Source: Nocardioidaceae bacterium
GTDB taxonomy: Bacteria > Actinomycetota > Actinomycetes > Propionibacteriales > Nocardioidaceae
NCBI GenBank assembly: GCA_013697585.1
Contig: JACCWP010000205.1
Coordinates: forward strand, 1-35,743
Length of the DNA: 35,743 bases
Direction: 5' to 3'
The stretch's first letter is position 1; each line of letters begins with the position of its first letter. The position numbers and the translations under genes are program-made. This document shows, piece after piece, positions 20,964 through 28,090 of this stretch. Below the pieces are notes generated by a model that did not search any database, had not been told where the DNA came from, and saw only the letters and a list, made by a program, of their open reading frames with translations.

Positions 20964-20984
20964 TGAGCCCGCAAAGGACATCGT

Positions 20985-22574
20985 GTGACCGGACCCGTCG
21001 TCCTCCTCGCCGAAGAGCTGTCGCCGGCCACGGTCGACGCGCTCGGGCCGGACTTCGACATCCGGCGCTGCGACGGCGTCGACCGCGACGACCTGCTCGT
21101 CGCCGTCGCCGATGCCGACGCGTTGATCGTCCGCAGCGCCACCCGGGTCGACGCACCGGTGCTCGCCGTCGCCCGCCGGCTCAAGGTGATCGCCCGCGCC
21201 GGCGTGGGCCTGGACAACGTCGACGTCAAAGCGGCCACGCAGAGCGGCGTGATGGTCGTCAACGCGCCGACCTCCAACGTCGTCAGCGCCGCCGAGCTGG
21301 CCGTCGGTCTGCTGCTGGCTGCGGCGCGCCATGTCGCGCCGGCCAGCGAGGCGCTGCGTCGCGGTGAGTGGACGCGGTCGAAGTACACCGGTGTCGAGCT
21401 CTATGACAAGACAGTCGGGATCGTCGGCCTGGGCCGGATCGGGGTCCTGGTGGCGCAACGCTTGTCGGCGTTCGGCATGCAGGTGATCGCGTACGACCCG
21501 TACGTGCAGGCCGGGCGTGCCGCCCAGATGGGGGTGCGGCTGGTCGGGCTCGACGAGCTGCTGGCCGAGGCCGACGCCATCTCGGTGCACCTGCCCAAGA
21601 CCCCCGAGACCATCGGCCTGATCGGCGACGCCCAGCTGCACCAGGTCAAGCCCGAGGTGATCCTCGTCAACGCTGCGCGGGGGGGGATCGTCGACGAGGC
21701 GGCGCTGTACGCCGCGCTCAAGGAGGGCCGGGTCGCGGCCGCCGGGCTGGACGTGTTCGCCTCCGAGCCGTGCACCGACTCTCCCCTGTTCGAGCTCGAC
21801 GCCGTCGTCGCGACGCCGCACCTCGGCGCCAGCACCGTCGAGGCGCAGGAGAAGGCTGGTGTCGCGGTCGCCCGCTCCGTTCGCCTCGCGCTGGCCGGCG
21901 AGCTGGTGCCCGACGCGGTGAACGTCCAGGGCGGTGTGATCGCCGAGGATGTGCGGCCCGGCATCGGCCTGACCGAGCGACTGGGGCGCATCTTCACCGC
22001 GCTTGCCGACGGCATCGCACAGCATCTCGACGTCGAGGTGCGGGGTGAGATCGCCAGCCACGACGTCAAGGTGCTCGAGCTCGCCGCGCTGAAGGGCGCC
22101 TTCGCCGACGTGGTCGAGGAGAACGTCTCGTACGTCAATGCGCCCCTGCTGGCCGCCGAGCGTGGTCTCGAGGTGCGGCTCGTCACCAACCCTGACAGCC
22201 CGGACCACCGCAACCTGGTGACGTTGCGCGGTACCCGGGCCGACGGCAGCCAGGTGTCGGTCTCGGGCACCCTGGTCGGCATCCAGCAGCGCGAGCGCCT
22301 GGTCGAGATCGACGGCTACGACGTCGAGATCGAGCCGACAGATCATTTGCTGCTGGTCAACTACGACGACCGGCCGGGGATGATCGGCGCTGTCGGCAGG
22401 ATCCTCGGCGACGCGGGCATCAACATCGCCGGCATGCAGGTGAGTCGGGACCGGCAGGGCGGGCATGCCCTGGTGGCGATGGCCGTCGACTCCGCGGTTC
22501 CCGCCGGCGTCGCCCAAGACGTCCGTGCCGCCATGGACGCCGTGTGGGTGCGCCGGGTCGACCTCGCCGACTGA
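20985..22574 (+). CDS. serA: D-3-phosphoglycerate dehydrogenase (long, ACT-domain type)
   Basis: First enzyme of serine synthesis, oxidising 3-phosphoglycerate with NAD+. The 529-residue size and domain order match the long actinobacterial type. A catalytic core comes first with the GLGRIGVLVAQRL Rossmann motif and triad Arg232 (NAARGG), Glu261 (ASEPC) and His279 (TPHLGAST). Next is an intervening allosteric substrate-binding domain (about 315-450), and last a C-terminal ACT domain (about 455-529, NYDDRPGMIGAVGRILG) that binds serine for feedback inhibition. The GTG at 20985 has an AAAGGA ribosome site 7-8 nt upstream. It ends 31 bp from the convergent mocR-like gene. Confidence 0.97.
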   Translation: MTGPVVLLAEELSPATVDALGPDFDIRRCDGVDRDDLLVAVADADALIVRSATRVDAPVLAVARRLKVIARAGVGLDNVDVKAATQSGVMVVNAPTSNVVSAAELAVGLLLAAARHVAPASEALRRGEWTRSKYTGVELYDKTVGIVGLGRIGVLVAQRLSAFGMQVIAYDPYVQAGRAAQMGVRLVGLDELLAEADAISVHLPKTPETIGLIGDAQLHQVKPEVILVNAARGGIVDEAALYAALKEGRVAAAGLDVFASEPCTDSPLFELDAVVATPHLGASTVEAQEKAGVAVARSVRLALAGELVPDAVNVQGGVIAEDVRPGIGLTERLGRIFTALADGIAQHLDVEVRGEIASHDVKVLELAALKGAFADVVEENVSYVNAPLLAAERGLEVRLVTNPDSPDHRNLVTLRGTRADGSQVSVSGTLVGIQQRERLVEIDGYDVEIEPTDHLLLVNYDDRPGMIGAVGRILGDAGINIAGMQVSRDRQGGHALVAMAVDSAVPAGVAQDVRAAMDAVWVRRVDLAD

Positions 22575-22604
22575 TCCATGGCGGTTCCGCGGACGCCTTG
22601 GCTC

Positions 22605-24050
22605 TCAGGCGATCAGCGGACCTCGGGCGTCGACCACAGCCGCACGGAAGCCGCGGGCCCGGGAGTCGGCGAGCACCAGTCGCCGCACCGCCTCAGGGTA
22701 GACCTCAGCCTCCAGGGTGAACGGCAGCCGCTGGTAGGCCTCCAGCCCCCCGTCTGCCGCGAACCGGCCCGCTGGCACCAGCAGCAGCCCCTGCTGCTCG
22801 GCCGCAGCGGCCAGCGCCGGGCCGTACCCGCCGGGCAGTCGGCACCACAGGTTGAGCCCGCCTGCCGGCCTGGTGAACGACCATGCCGGCAACCGTTCGC
22901 CCAGCTGGGTGACCAGCGTGTCCCGGCTGCGTCGGAGCGCGTCGCGCCGGTCGGCCATGGCACCCGCGAGGTGGTCGAACAGGTACGTGACAGCCAGCTG
23001 GTCGACGACTGACGAACCGAGGTCCATCGTCGCCCGTGCTTCGACCAGGGCCGGTACCAGCCGGCGGGGTGCCCGGATCCAGCCGATCCGCAGGCCTCCC
23101 CACAGCAGCTTGCTGGCGCTGCCGACGGTCACGACCTCGTGGCCGTGGGCGGCGAACGGTCGCGGCAGGTCCGCCTCGGACCCGTCCAGCACCAGCTCGG
23201 CACTGCTCTCGTCGACCACGACCGTCGCACCGACTCGACGCAGCGTCGCTGCGACCCGGGCCCGGTCCTCGTCGTCCATCAGCGCGCCGGTGGGGTTGTG
23301 GAAGTCGGGCATGAGCAACGCCAGCCGCGGCGAGGCACGACGGGCGGCGGTCTCCAGTGCCGTGAGGTCCCACCCCTGCGCGTCGACGCCGTGCGCGATC
23401 ACCCTGGCGCGGGCGGCGCGCAGCGCCGCGATCGCGTTCGGGTACGACGGCGACTCGGTGAGCACCCGGTCGCCGGGCGAGACAAGCAGCCTGCTGACTA
23501 CGGCGAGCCCGGCCAGCGCGCCCGTCGTGATCACGACCTGATCTGGCGACGTCGACAGCCCGCGCGACTCGTACCGCGCGGCGACGCGGGCGCGCAGAGC
23601 CGGCAGCCCCGCCGGGTAGTAGCCGCTCCCACGAACCTGGGCCGGGACCTGCTCGACCGCCCACCCCAGCGCGGCGTGCGTGTCCGGTACCGCCGCGGGC
23701 GCGGCGCAGGTGAGATCGATGACCCCCTCGGCCGCCTCGCGCGCGGTGATCAGCCGTCCCAGCGCTCCCCGGCTGGTGCCGGGCACCGCCAGCACGGTGC
23801 CCGACCCGTGCCTGGCCCGGGCGTAGCCGGTCTCCGCCAGCGCGGCGTACGCGCGGGTGATCGTGGTGCGGCTGAGGCCGAGGGCGGTGGCAAGGGCACG
23901 CTCCGACGGCAGCTGGGTGCCGTCGACGAGCCGACCCTCGGCGGCTAGCCGGCGCACGCGCGCCGCCAAACCTTGGTAGGCCGGCACGCCGCCCGGCAGC
24001 TCGCCGAGCAGGTCGACCAGCCGGTCGGGCGAGATCCGGGTCCAGGCCAC
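22605..24050 (-). CDS. MocR-type PLP-dependent transcriptional regulator
   Basis: A 481-residue fusion of a GntR winged helix-turn-helix (about residues 15-80, with LPSERALATALGLSRTTITRAYAALAETGY) to a fold-type I aminotransferase domain. Lys314 in VGSASKLLWGGLRIGW is the expected PLP-binding lysine, and MPDFHNPTG is the usual cofactor-pocket motif. MocR proteins sense PLP or an amino-PLP adduct and control nearby genes. The GTG at 24050 has GGAGAG at 24065-24060 as ribosome site; another GTG at 24059 is possible. The gene is divergent from a YczE-family gene and shares a 60-bp region with repeated GGCCACT boxes, matching the known pairing of YczR-like MocR regulators with yczE. Confidence 0.93.
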   Translation of the reverse strand: MAWTRISPDRLVDLLGELPGGVPAYQGLAARVRRLAAEGRLVDGTQLPSERALATALGLSRTTITRAYAALAETGYARARHGSGTVLAVPGTSRGALGRLITAREAAEGVIDLTCAAPAAVPDTHAALGWAVEQVPAQVRGSGYYPAGLPALRARVAARYESRGLSTSPDQVVITTGALAGLAVVSRLLVSPGDRVLTESPSYPNAIAALRAARARVIAHGVDAQGWDLTALETAARRASPRLALLMPDFHNPTGALMDDEDRARVAATLRRVGATVVVDESSAELVLDGSEADLPRPFAAHGHEVVTVGSASKLLWGGLRIGWIRAPRRLVPALVEARATMDLGSSVVDQLAVTYLFDHLAGAMADRRDALRRSRDTLVTQLGERLPAWSFTRPAGGLNLWCRLPGGYGPALAAAAEQQGLLLVPAGRFAADGGLEAYQRLPFTLEAEVYPEAVRRLVLADSRARGFRAAVVDARGPLIA

Positions 24051-24095
24051 ACAGGCCACTCTCCAGCAAGTGGCTCTCGATGACCAGGCCACTTG
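24043..24095. promoter_or_regulatory. Operator boxes between mocR-like gene and yczE
   Basis: Repeats of CAGGCCAC(T) occur at 24043-24050, 24052-24060 and 24085-24094, with an inverted AAGTGG at 24068-24073. MocR regulators commonly bind direct and inverted repeats of short AGTGG-type boxes. The first two boxes overlap the mocR-like start codon (autoregulation); the last lies just upstream of the yczE -10 element. Box identity is seen; binding is inferred. Confidence 0.65.
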
Positions 24096-24099
24096 GGGG

Positions 24100-24105
24100 C
24101 ATCCT
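24100..24105 (+). promoter_or_regulatory. -10-like element of yczE
   Basis: CATCCT, six bases, then ATG 24112. A leaderless arrangement with a weak hexamer; the adjacent CAGGCCACTTG box would occlude it when a regulator is bound. Confidence 0.35.
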
Positions 24106-24111
24106 GGACCG

Positions 24112-24846
24112 ATGCTCCGCACCGGCCGCTCGCTCGTCGATCGCCGGGTGCCGAGCCGGCCCCTGGCCGACCTCACGCCGCGCCAGCAGCTGACCGCGGG
24201 ACGCACCGGACGCCGGCTGGTCCAGCTCGGGCTGGGTCTCACGCTGTACGGGTGCTCGATGGCGATGATGGTGCGCTCCGGGCTGGGCCTCGACCCGTGG
24301 GACGTCTTCCATGACGGCGTCTCGCGGCGTACGGGACTGTCATTCGGGACCGTCGTCATCATCGTCGGCGTGGCGGTGCTCCTGCTGTGGATTCCGCTGC
24401 GGCAGTGGCCCGGCCTCGGCACCATCGCCAACGCGGTCATCATCGGTCTGGTGACCGATGTCGCCTTGGCGGTGCTGACCCAGCCCGCCGCCCTCGGGTG
24501 GCGCGCGGGGCTACTGGTCGGCGGGGTGGTGCTCAACGGGCTTGCGGGTGCGATGTACATCGGGTCGCAGTTCGGTGCGGGTCCTCGCGACGGGTTGATG
24601 ACGGGGCTGGTCCGCCGCACCGGGCGCAGCATCCGACTGGTGCGTACGTCGCTCGAGGTGGTGGTGCTGGCCCTCGGCTGGCTGCTCGGCGGGGTGGTCG
24701 GCGTCGGCACCGTTGTCTATGCCTTGGCGATCGGCCCGCTCGTGCAGCTCTTCCTCCCCCCGCTGACCGTCGCCCTCCCCCCCGTGCAGCTGCGTACGGT
24801 CAGCGGCGCGTGGCGATCACGACGGCAGCGTCGGGGGCGACGGTGA
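24112..24846 (+). CDS. YczE/YyaS/YitT family membrane protein
   Basis: A 244-residue integral membrane protein with about five helices. The recognisable family stretch is LYGCSMAMMVRSGLGLDPWDVFHDG near residues 45-70, followed by GSQFGAGPRDGLMTGL. Its biochemical role is not known; genome context in many bacteria pairs it with a MocR-type regulator, as here, suggesting a role in vitamin B6 or amino-compound traffic. The ATG at 24112 follows a -10-like CATCCT by six bases. The frame is open to 24070, but that stretch covers the operator boxes. Its 3' end overlaps the convergent methyltransferase gene by 47 bp. Confidence 0.85.
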   Translation: MLRTGRSLVDRRVPSRPLADLTPRQQLTAGRTGRRLVQLGLGLTLYGCSMAMMVRSGLGLDPWDVFHDGVSRRTGLSFGTVVIIVGVAVLLLWIPLRQWPGLGTIANAVIIGLVTDVALAVLTQPAALGWRAGLLVGGVVLNGLAGAMYIGSQFGAGPRDGLMTGLVRRTGRSIRLVRTSLEVVVLALGWLLGGVVGVGTVVYALAIGPLVQLFLPPLTVALPPVQLRTVSGAWRSRRQRRGRR

Positions 24847-25366
24847 CATCGACGGCGGTGAAGCGGGGGTCGGTGAGCCACCGCTCGCGCATGTCGTCGA
24901 CCCGCCCGTCATAGATCGGGGGCCAGGCACTGCTGGGGGTGAAGTCGTCGAGCACGATGATCCCGCCCGGCTCTACGAGGTCGGCGATCAGGTCGATGCC
25001 GTTGCGCTTGACCTCGCGGACATCGATGAACAGCAGCGAGAAGGGCGCGAACTGCTCCAGCGTCGTCCAGTCGCCGGCGCGCACCTCGACCCGGTCGTCG
25101 TCGGCGAACAGCTCGCGCGCCCTCTCGGCCAGCACCGGATCCAGCTCGGCGGTGACTACCCGCGCTCCGGCTCGCAGCGCGCTGCACAACCACGCCGCGC
25201 CCACCCCGCACCCGGTGCCGAGCTCGCCGAGTGTGCCGACCCTGCTGGCGGCCAGCGCCGCCAGCAAGCGCCCCGCCTCGTGCCGGATGGAGCTGACGAA
25301 TCCCTGACTGCGGCAGAGGTTGAGGGCCTGCGTCACGAGGACGGGTACGTCCGGCGAGGCGCTCAT
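24800..25366 (-). CDS. Class I SAM-dependent O-methyltransferase-like protein
   Basis: A 188-residue Rossmann-fold methyltransferase. The SAM-binding glycine loop is GELGTGCGVGAAWL (about residues 47-60), an acidic motif follows at TAELDPVLAERAREL, and LLFIDVREVKRNGIDLI and IIVLDDFTP match the later motifs of O-methyltransferase family proteins. The acceptor is unknown. ATG 25366 is taken as start; an in-frame GTG at 25384 would add six residues. The 3' ends of this gene and yczE overlap by 47 bp on opposite strands, so read-through from either would produce complementary RNA. Confidence 0.85.
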   Translation of the reverse strand: MSASPDVPVLVTQALNLCRSQGFVSSIRHEAGRLLAALAASRVGTLGELGTGCGVGAAWLCSALRAGARVVTAELDPVLAERARELFADDDRVEVRAGDWTTLEQFAPFSLLFIDVREVKRNGIDLIADLVEPGGIIVLDDFTPSSAWPPIYDGRVDDMRERWLTDPRFTAVDVTVAPDAAVVIATRR

Positions 25367-25461
25367 CGCCGCGGAGTCTCGCACAACCGCGCTCGAGAGA
25401 CGTTCGTCCCGGTATCCGAGACGAAGACCGCCGGCCGGTCGGGCCCGTGAGGTCCGCCGCG

Positions 25462-25467
25462 TACGGT
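25462..25467 (+). promoter_or_regulatory. -10-like element before the Cys-containing mini-ORF
   Basis: TACGGT with ATG 9 nt later (25477), so the transcript would start within 2-3 nt of the mini-ORF. The reverse strand reads TACCGT at the same place, which could serve the methyltransferase gene. No good -35 on the plus strand. Confidence 0.35.
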
Positions 25468-25476
25468 AGCCACGTC

Positions 25477-25524
25477 ATGCGGAAGTTCGTAGCCATCCTT
25501 TGCTGCCGTAGCGGGGCCTGCTAA
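25477..25524 (+). CDS. Possible Cys-containing leader peptide upstream of leuB
   Basis: A 15-codon ORF, MRKFVAILCCRSGAC, with adjacent Cys codons and a third Cys as last residue, also carrying Val-Ala-Ile-Leu. It has no ribosome site and starts just after a -10-like TACGGT. Mycobacteria have polycysteine leaderless ORFs that act as cysteine-responsive attenuators, and this resembles them in size and composition. The next possible genes are a 49-codon ORF and leuB. A stem (25511-25516 with 25533-25538) spans its last codons and stop. Function is inference; chance cannot be excluded. Confidence 0.45.
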   Translation: MRKFVAILCCRSGAC

Positions 25525-25699
25525 GAGGCCACCCCCGCTGCGGCGTTCGGCGTTCCGGCCACGAGACCCGCAGCAGGCGGCGAGCCCACCCGGCTCCGCC
25601 CGCACCCCGGAGACCAGATCTCGGTTGACGCGAACCGTCAGCGGTCTCTCCGTTGGGACTCGGCGCCGGAAGCCGGCCACAGTCCGGCCGACCAGTCCC
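25511..25699 (+). ncRNA. Structured leader RNA with several stems upstream of leuB
   Basis: Stem A: GCGGGG 25511-25516 with CCCCGC 25533-25538. Stem B: GCTGCGG 25537-25543 with CCGCAGC 25568-25574; it shares bases 25537-25538 with stem A, so the two compete. Stem C: GAGACC 25610-25615 with GGTCTC 25643-25648, enclosing CGGTT 25622-25626 with AACCG 25633-25637. Stem D: GGGACT 25655-25660 with AGTCCC 25694-25699, enclosing GCCGG/CCGGC around an AAG loop. No T tract follows, so any switch would act on translation or Rho. I match it to no known riboswitch. Confidence 0.4.
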
Positions 25700-25718
25700 G
25701 ATCTCGAGGTGACCCATC

Positions 25719-25868
25719 GTGTACGAGATGTACCCCAGCGACTGGGGTCCCAGCCACCACCAGGAGAACCCGTCCGCTGCCGAGCACCCGGGCGGTCACG
25801 GGACCGCCGCCGTGCAGTCCGCCCTCGACCTGCGCGACAACGGCGGCCCGCGCCCGGACGACAATTGA
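25719..25868 (+). CDS. Small 49-residue acidic hypothetical protein upstream of leuB
   Basis: A GTG-started ORF with a GAGGTG ribosome site (25705-25710) eight bases upstream, encoding an N-terminus [18 protein letters not shown] and a C-terminus [15 protein letters not shown]. It is hydrophilic, rich in Pro, Gly, His and Asp, with no membrane segment or cysteines. Its stop (TGA 25866-25868) lies inside the TTGACG -35 of leuB. Amino acid composition is less Arg/Ala-biased than random frames nearby, which favours a real gene. I do not recognise the family. It occupies the otherwise gene-free 25385-25902 interval together with the structured leader. Confidence 0.5.
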   Translation: MYEMYPSDWGPSHHQENPSAAEHPGGHGTAAVQSALDLRDNGGPRPDDN

Positions 25869-25895
25869 CGCGACCGCCGCCGAGCCGCCCACGAT
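25865..25895 (+). promoter_or_regulatory. leuB promoter
   Basis: TTGACG at 25865-25870, a 19-bp spacer and CACGAT at 25890-25895, followed by seven bases and ATG 25903. This supports a leaderless leuB beginning at 25903 rather than at the ATG at 25894. Confidence 0.55.
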
Positions 25896-25902
25896 GATCA
25901 GC

Positions 25903-26958
25903 ATGCGGTTGGCGGTCGTTCCCGGCGACGGCATCGGGCCGGAGGTCACCGCCGAGGCCGTCCGAGTCCTGCGGGTCGCCGTCGCGCCCGCGGGCGTCAC
26001 CGTCGACACCGAGCCCTACGACCTGGGTGCCGACCGATACCTTGCTACCGGCGAGGTGCTGCCCGACTCCGTGCTCGAGGAGATCCGCGGGCACGACGCG
26101 ATCCTGCTCGGCGCCGTCGGCGGCCGTCCCGGTGACCCGGCCCTGCCGCCCGGGATGCTCGAGCGTGGCCTGCTGCTCGGGCTCCGATTCGCCCTCGACC
26201 ACCACGTCAACCTGCGCCCGTCGCGGCTGTGGCCGGGAGTCAGGTCGCCGCTGCGCGAGCCCGGTGAGATCGACTTCGTCGTGGTCCGCGAGGGCACCGA
26301 AGGCCCCTACGTCGGCAATGGTGGCGTGCTGCGGGGCGGCACCCCGCAGGCCGTCGCGACCGAGGTCAGCCTGAACACGACGTACGGCATCGGTCGGGTC
26401 GTGCGAGACGCCTTCGAGCGAGCCGCGGACCGCCGCCGGCTGCTGACGCTGGTGCACAAGACCAACGTCCTGGTGCATGCGGGCGGGCTCTGGTCGGCCG
26501 CCGTCGAATCGCTCGCGCGCGAGTTCCCCGATGTCGAGGTCGACTACCTGCACGTGGACGCCGCAACGATCGCGTTGGTGACCGACCCTGGTCGCTTCGA
26601 CGTGATCGTCACCGACAACATGTTCGGCGACATCCTCACCGACCTGGCGGCGGCCGTCACCGGTGGCATCGGGCTGGCCGCGAGCGCCAACATCAACCCG
26701 CGCCGCGACACCCCCAGCATGTTCGAGCCCGTGCACGGGTCGGCGCCCGACCTTGCGGGCCAGGGCGTGGCCGACCCGACCGCAGCGATCCTGTCCGCCG
26801 CACTGCTCGCCGACCATCTCGGGCTCGCCGATGCGGCCGCACGGATCGAGGCGGCGGTCGCTGCCGATCTGGCCGGAAGGGGTGGTCCGCGCAGGTCGAC
26901 CCGCGCCGTCGGCGAGGCGATCGCGGCTGCCGTCGGGTCGGCTAGCGTTCGTGCATGA
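25903..26958 (+). CDS. leuB: 3-isopropylmalate dehydrogenase
   Basis: NAD+- and Mg2+-dependent oxidative decarboxylase of leucine synthesis; it also oxidises 3-methylmalate in the citramalate route to isoleucine, relevant because cimA is nearby. The 351-residue protein starts [15 protein letters not shown]. It has the substrate-binding arginines in [16 protein letters not shown], Tyr in REGTEGPY, Lys186 in VHKTNVL, and the metal-ligand motif GDILTD (Asp243, Asp247). Start 25903 is chosen from the promoter position and from the close match to other LeuB N-termini; an ATG at 25894 would add three residues. The stop overlaps ilvE (ATGA). Confidence 0.96.
   Translation: MRLAVVPGDGIGPEVTAEAVRVLRVAVAPAGVTVDTEPYDLGADRYLATGEVLPDSVLEEIRGHDAILLGAVGGRPGDPALPPGMLERGLLLGLRFALDHHVNLRPSRLWPGVRSPLREPGEIDFVVVREGTEGPYVGNGGVLRGGTPQAVATEVSLNTTYGIGRVVRDAFERAADRRRLLTLVHKTNVLVHAGGLWSAAVESLAREFPDVEVDYLHVDAATIALVTDPGRFDVIVTDNMFGDILTDLAAAVTGGIGLAASANINPRRDTPSMFEPVHGSAPDLAGQGVADPTAAILSAALLADHLGLADAAARIEAAVAADLAGRGGPRRSTRAVGEAIAAAVGSASVRA
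26943..26948 (+). promoter_or_regulatory. Internal -10 element before ilvE
   Basis: TAGCGT within the last codons of leuB, then six bases and the ilvE ATG. It could give a separate leaderless ilvE transcript in addition to read-through from leuB. Confidence 0.4.
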
Positions 26959-28070
26959 GCGACACCATGAACGCCGTGGCCGGCTTGCTGCGCGTCGATC
27001 CCAACCCCCAGCCCGTCGAGGAGGCGAGACGAGAAGAGATCCTCGCCGCCCCCGGCTTCGGCCTGCACTTCACCGACCACATGGTGCTCATCGAGTGGAC
27101 ACCCGGTCGCGGGTGGCACGACGGTCGGGTGCAGCCCTACGGGTCGCTGAGCCTCGACCCGGCGACCGCCGTCCTGCACTACGCGCAGGAGATCTTCGAG
27201 GGAATGAAGGCGTACCGGCACGGTGACGGCTCGGTGTGGACCTTCCGGCCAGAGTTCAACGCGGCCCGCTTCCAGCGCTCGTCGTGGCGGATGGCCCTTC
27301 CGCAGCTGCCGACCGACGTCTTCGTCGAGGCGGTCGACGCGCTGGTGCGCACCGACGCCGCTTGGGTGCCGGGCGGGGCCGAGACCAGCCTCTACGTGCG
27401 GCCCTTCATGTACGCCTCCGAGGTGTTCCTGGGAGTCCGGCCGGCCGAGCACGCGACATTCTGCGTCATCGCATCGCCGGCGGGACCGTACTTTCCCGGT
27501 GATCTGAAGCCGGTGTCGATCTGGTTGTCGCAGGACTACACCCGGGCAGCTCGGGGTGGCACGGGCGCGGCGAAGTGCGGAGGCAACTACGCGGCCAGCC
27601 TGATCGCGCAGCAGCAGGCCACCGACCACGGATGCGCACAGGTCGCGTTCCTCGACGCCGTCGAGCGGCGCTATGTCGAGGAGCTTGGCGGCATGAACCT
27701 GTTCCTCGTCCGCACCGACGGTTCGATCGTCACGCCCGAGCTGGGCGACTCGGTGCTCGACGGTGTCACCCGCGACTCGTTGATCAGCCTGCTCGGGGAC
27801 CTTGGCCACAAGGTCGAGGAACGCCGGGTCGAGGTCGCGGAATGGCGCGAGGGGGTTGCCGCTGGTGAGGTCAGCGAGGTCTTTGCCTGCGGTACGGCCG
27901 CGGTCGTCACGCCCGTCGGTGTGCTGAAGTGGGACGGTGGCCAGGCCGACAGCGCTGCGCCCCACGGCGGTGCCGCGGGACCGGTGACGTCAGCAGTGCG
28001 CGCCGCACTCGTCGACGTCCAGTACGGACGCGCCGCCGACGACCGCGGTTGGTTGCACCGCGTGCGCTGA
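26955..28070 (+). CDS. ilvE: Branched-chain amino acid aminotransferase
   Basis: PLP enzyme (fold type IV) that transaminates the keto acids of valine, isoleucine and leucine with glutamate, the last step of all three pathways. The 371-residue length fits the long actinobacterial type. Lys207 in [18 protein letters not shown] is the PLP lysine. Other family stretches are [26 protein letters not shown] and [10 protein letters not shown], with [15 protein letters not shown] near the C-terminus. The ATG at 26955 overlaps the leuB stop, so the genes are coupled, and a -10-like TAGCGT suggests an added internal promoter. Confidence 0.97.
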   Translation: MSDTMNAVAGLLRVDPNPQPVEEARREEILAAPGFGLHFTDHMVLIEWTPGRGWHDGRVQPYGSLSLDPATAVLHYAQEIFEGMKAYRHGDGSVWTFRPEFNAARFQRSSWRMALPQLPTDVFVEAVDALVRTDAAWVPGGAETSLYVRPFMYASEVFLGVRPAEHATFCVIASPAGPYFPGDLKPVSIWLSQDYTRAARGGTGAAKCGGNYAASLIAQQQATDHGCAQVAFLDAVERRYVEELGGMNLFLVRTDGSIVTPELGDSVLDGVTRDSLISLLGDLGHKVEERRVEVAEWREGVAAGEVSEVFACGTAAVVTPVGVLKWDGGQADSAAPHGGAAGPVTSAVRAALVDVQYGRAADDRGWLHRVR

Positions 28071-28084
28071 CTGCCGGTTACCGT
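28053..28084 (+). promoter_or_regulatory. Promoter of the Ser/Thr kinase gene
   Basis: TTGCAC at 28053-28058, a 20-bp spacer and TACCGT at 28079-28084, then six bases and GTG 28091. A leaderless transcript is inferred; the -35 overlaps the end of ilvE. Confidence 0.5.
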
Positions 28085-28090
28085 TTGACG

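Noticed and set aside
18770-21388. 872-codon minus-strand open frame opposite the symporter and serA
   Set aside because: Spans three well-supported plus-strand genes, is low-complexity (His/Asp/Glu/Gln) and has no motif; a compositional shadow.
25625-25630. TTGACG as a promoter -35 inside the leuB leader
   Set aside because: No -10-like hexamer at suitable spacing, and it is part of the 25622-25637 stem; the TTGACG at 25865 fits leuB instead.
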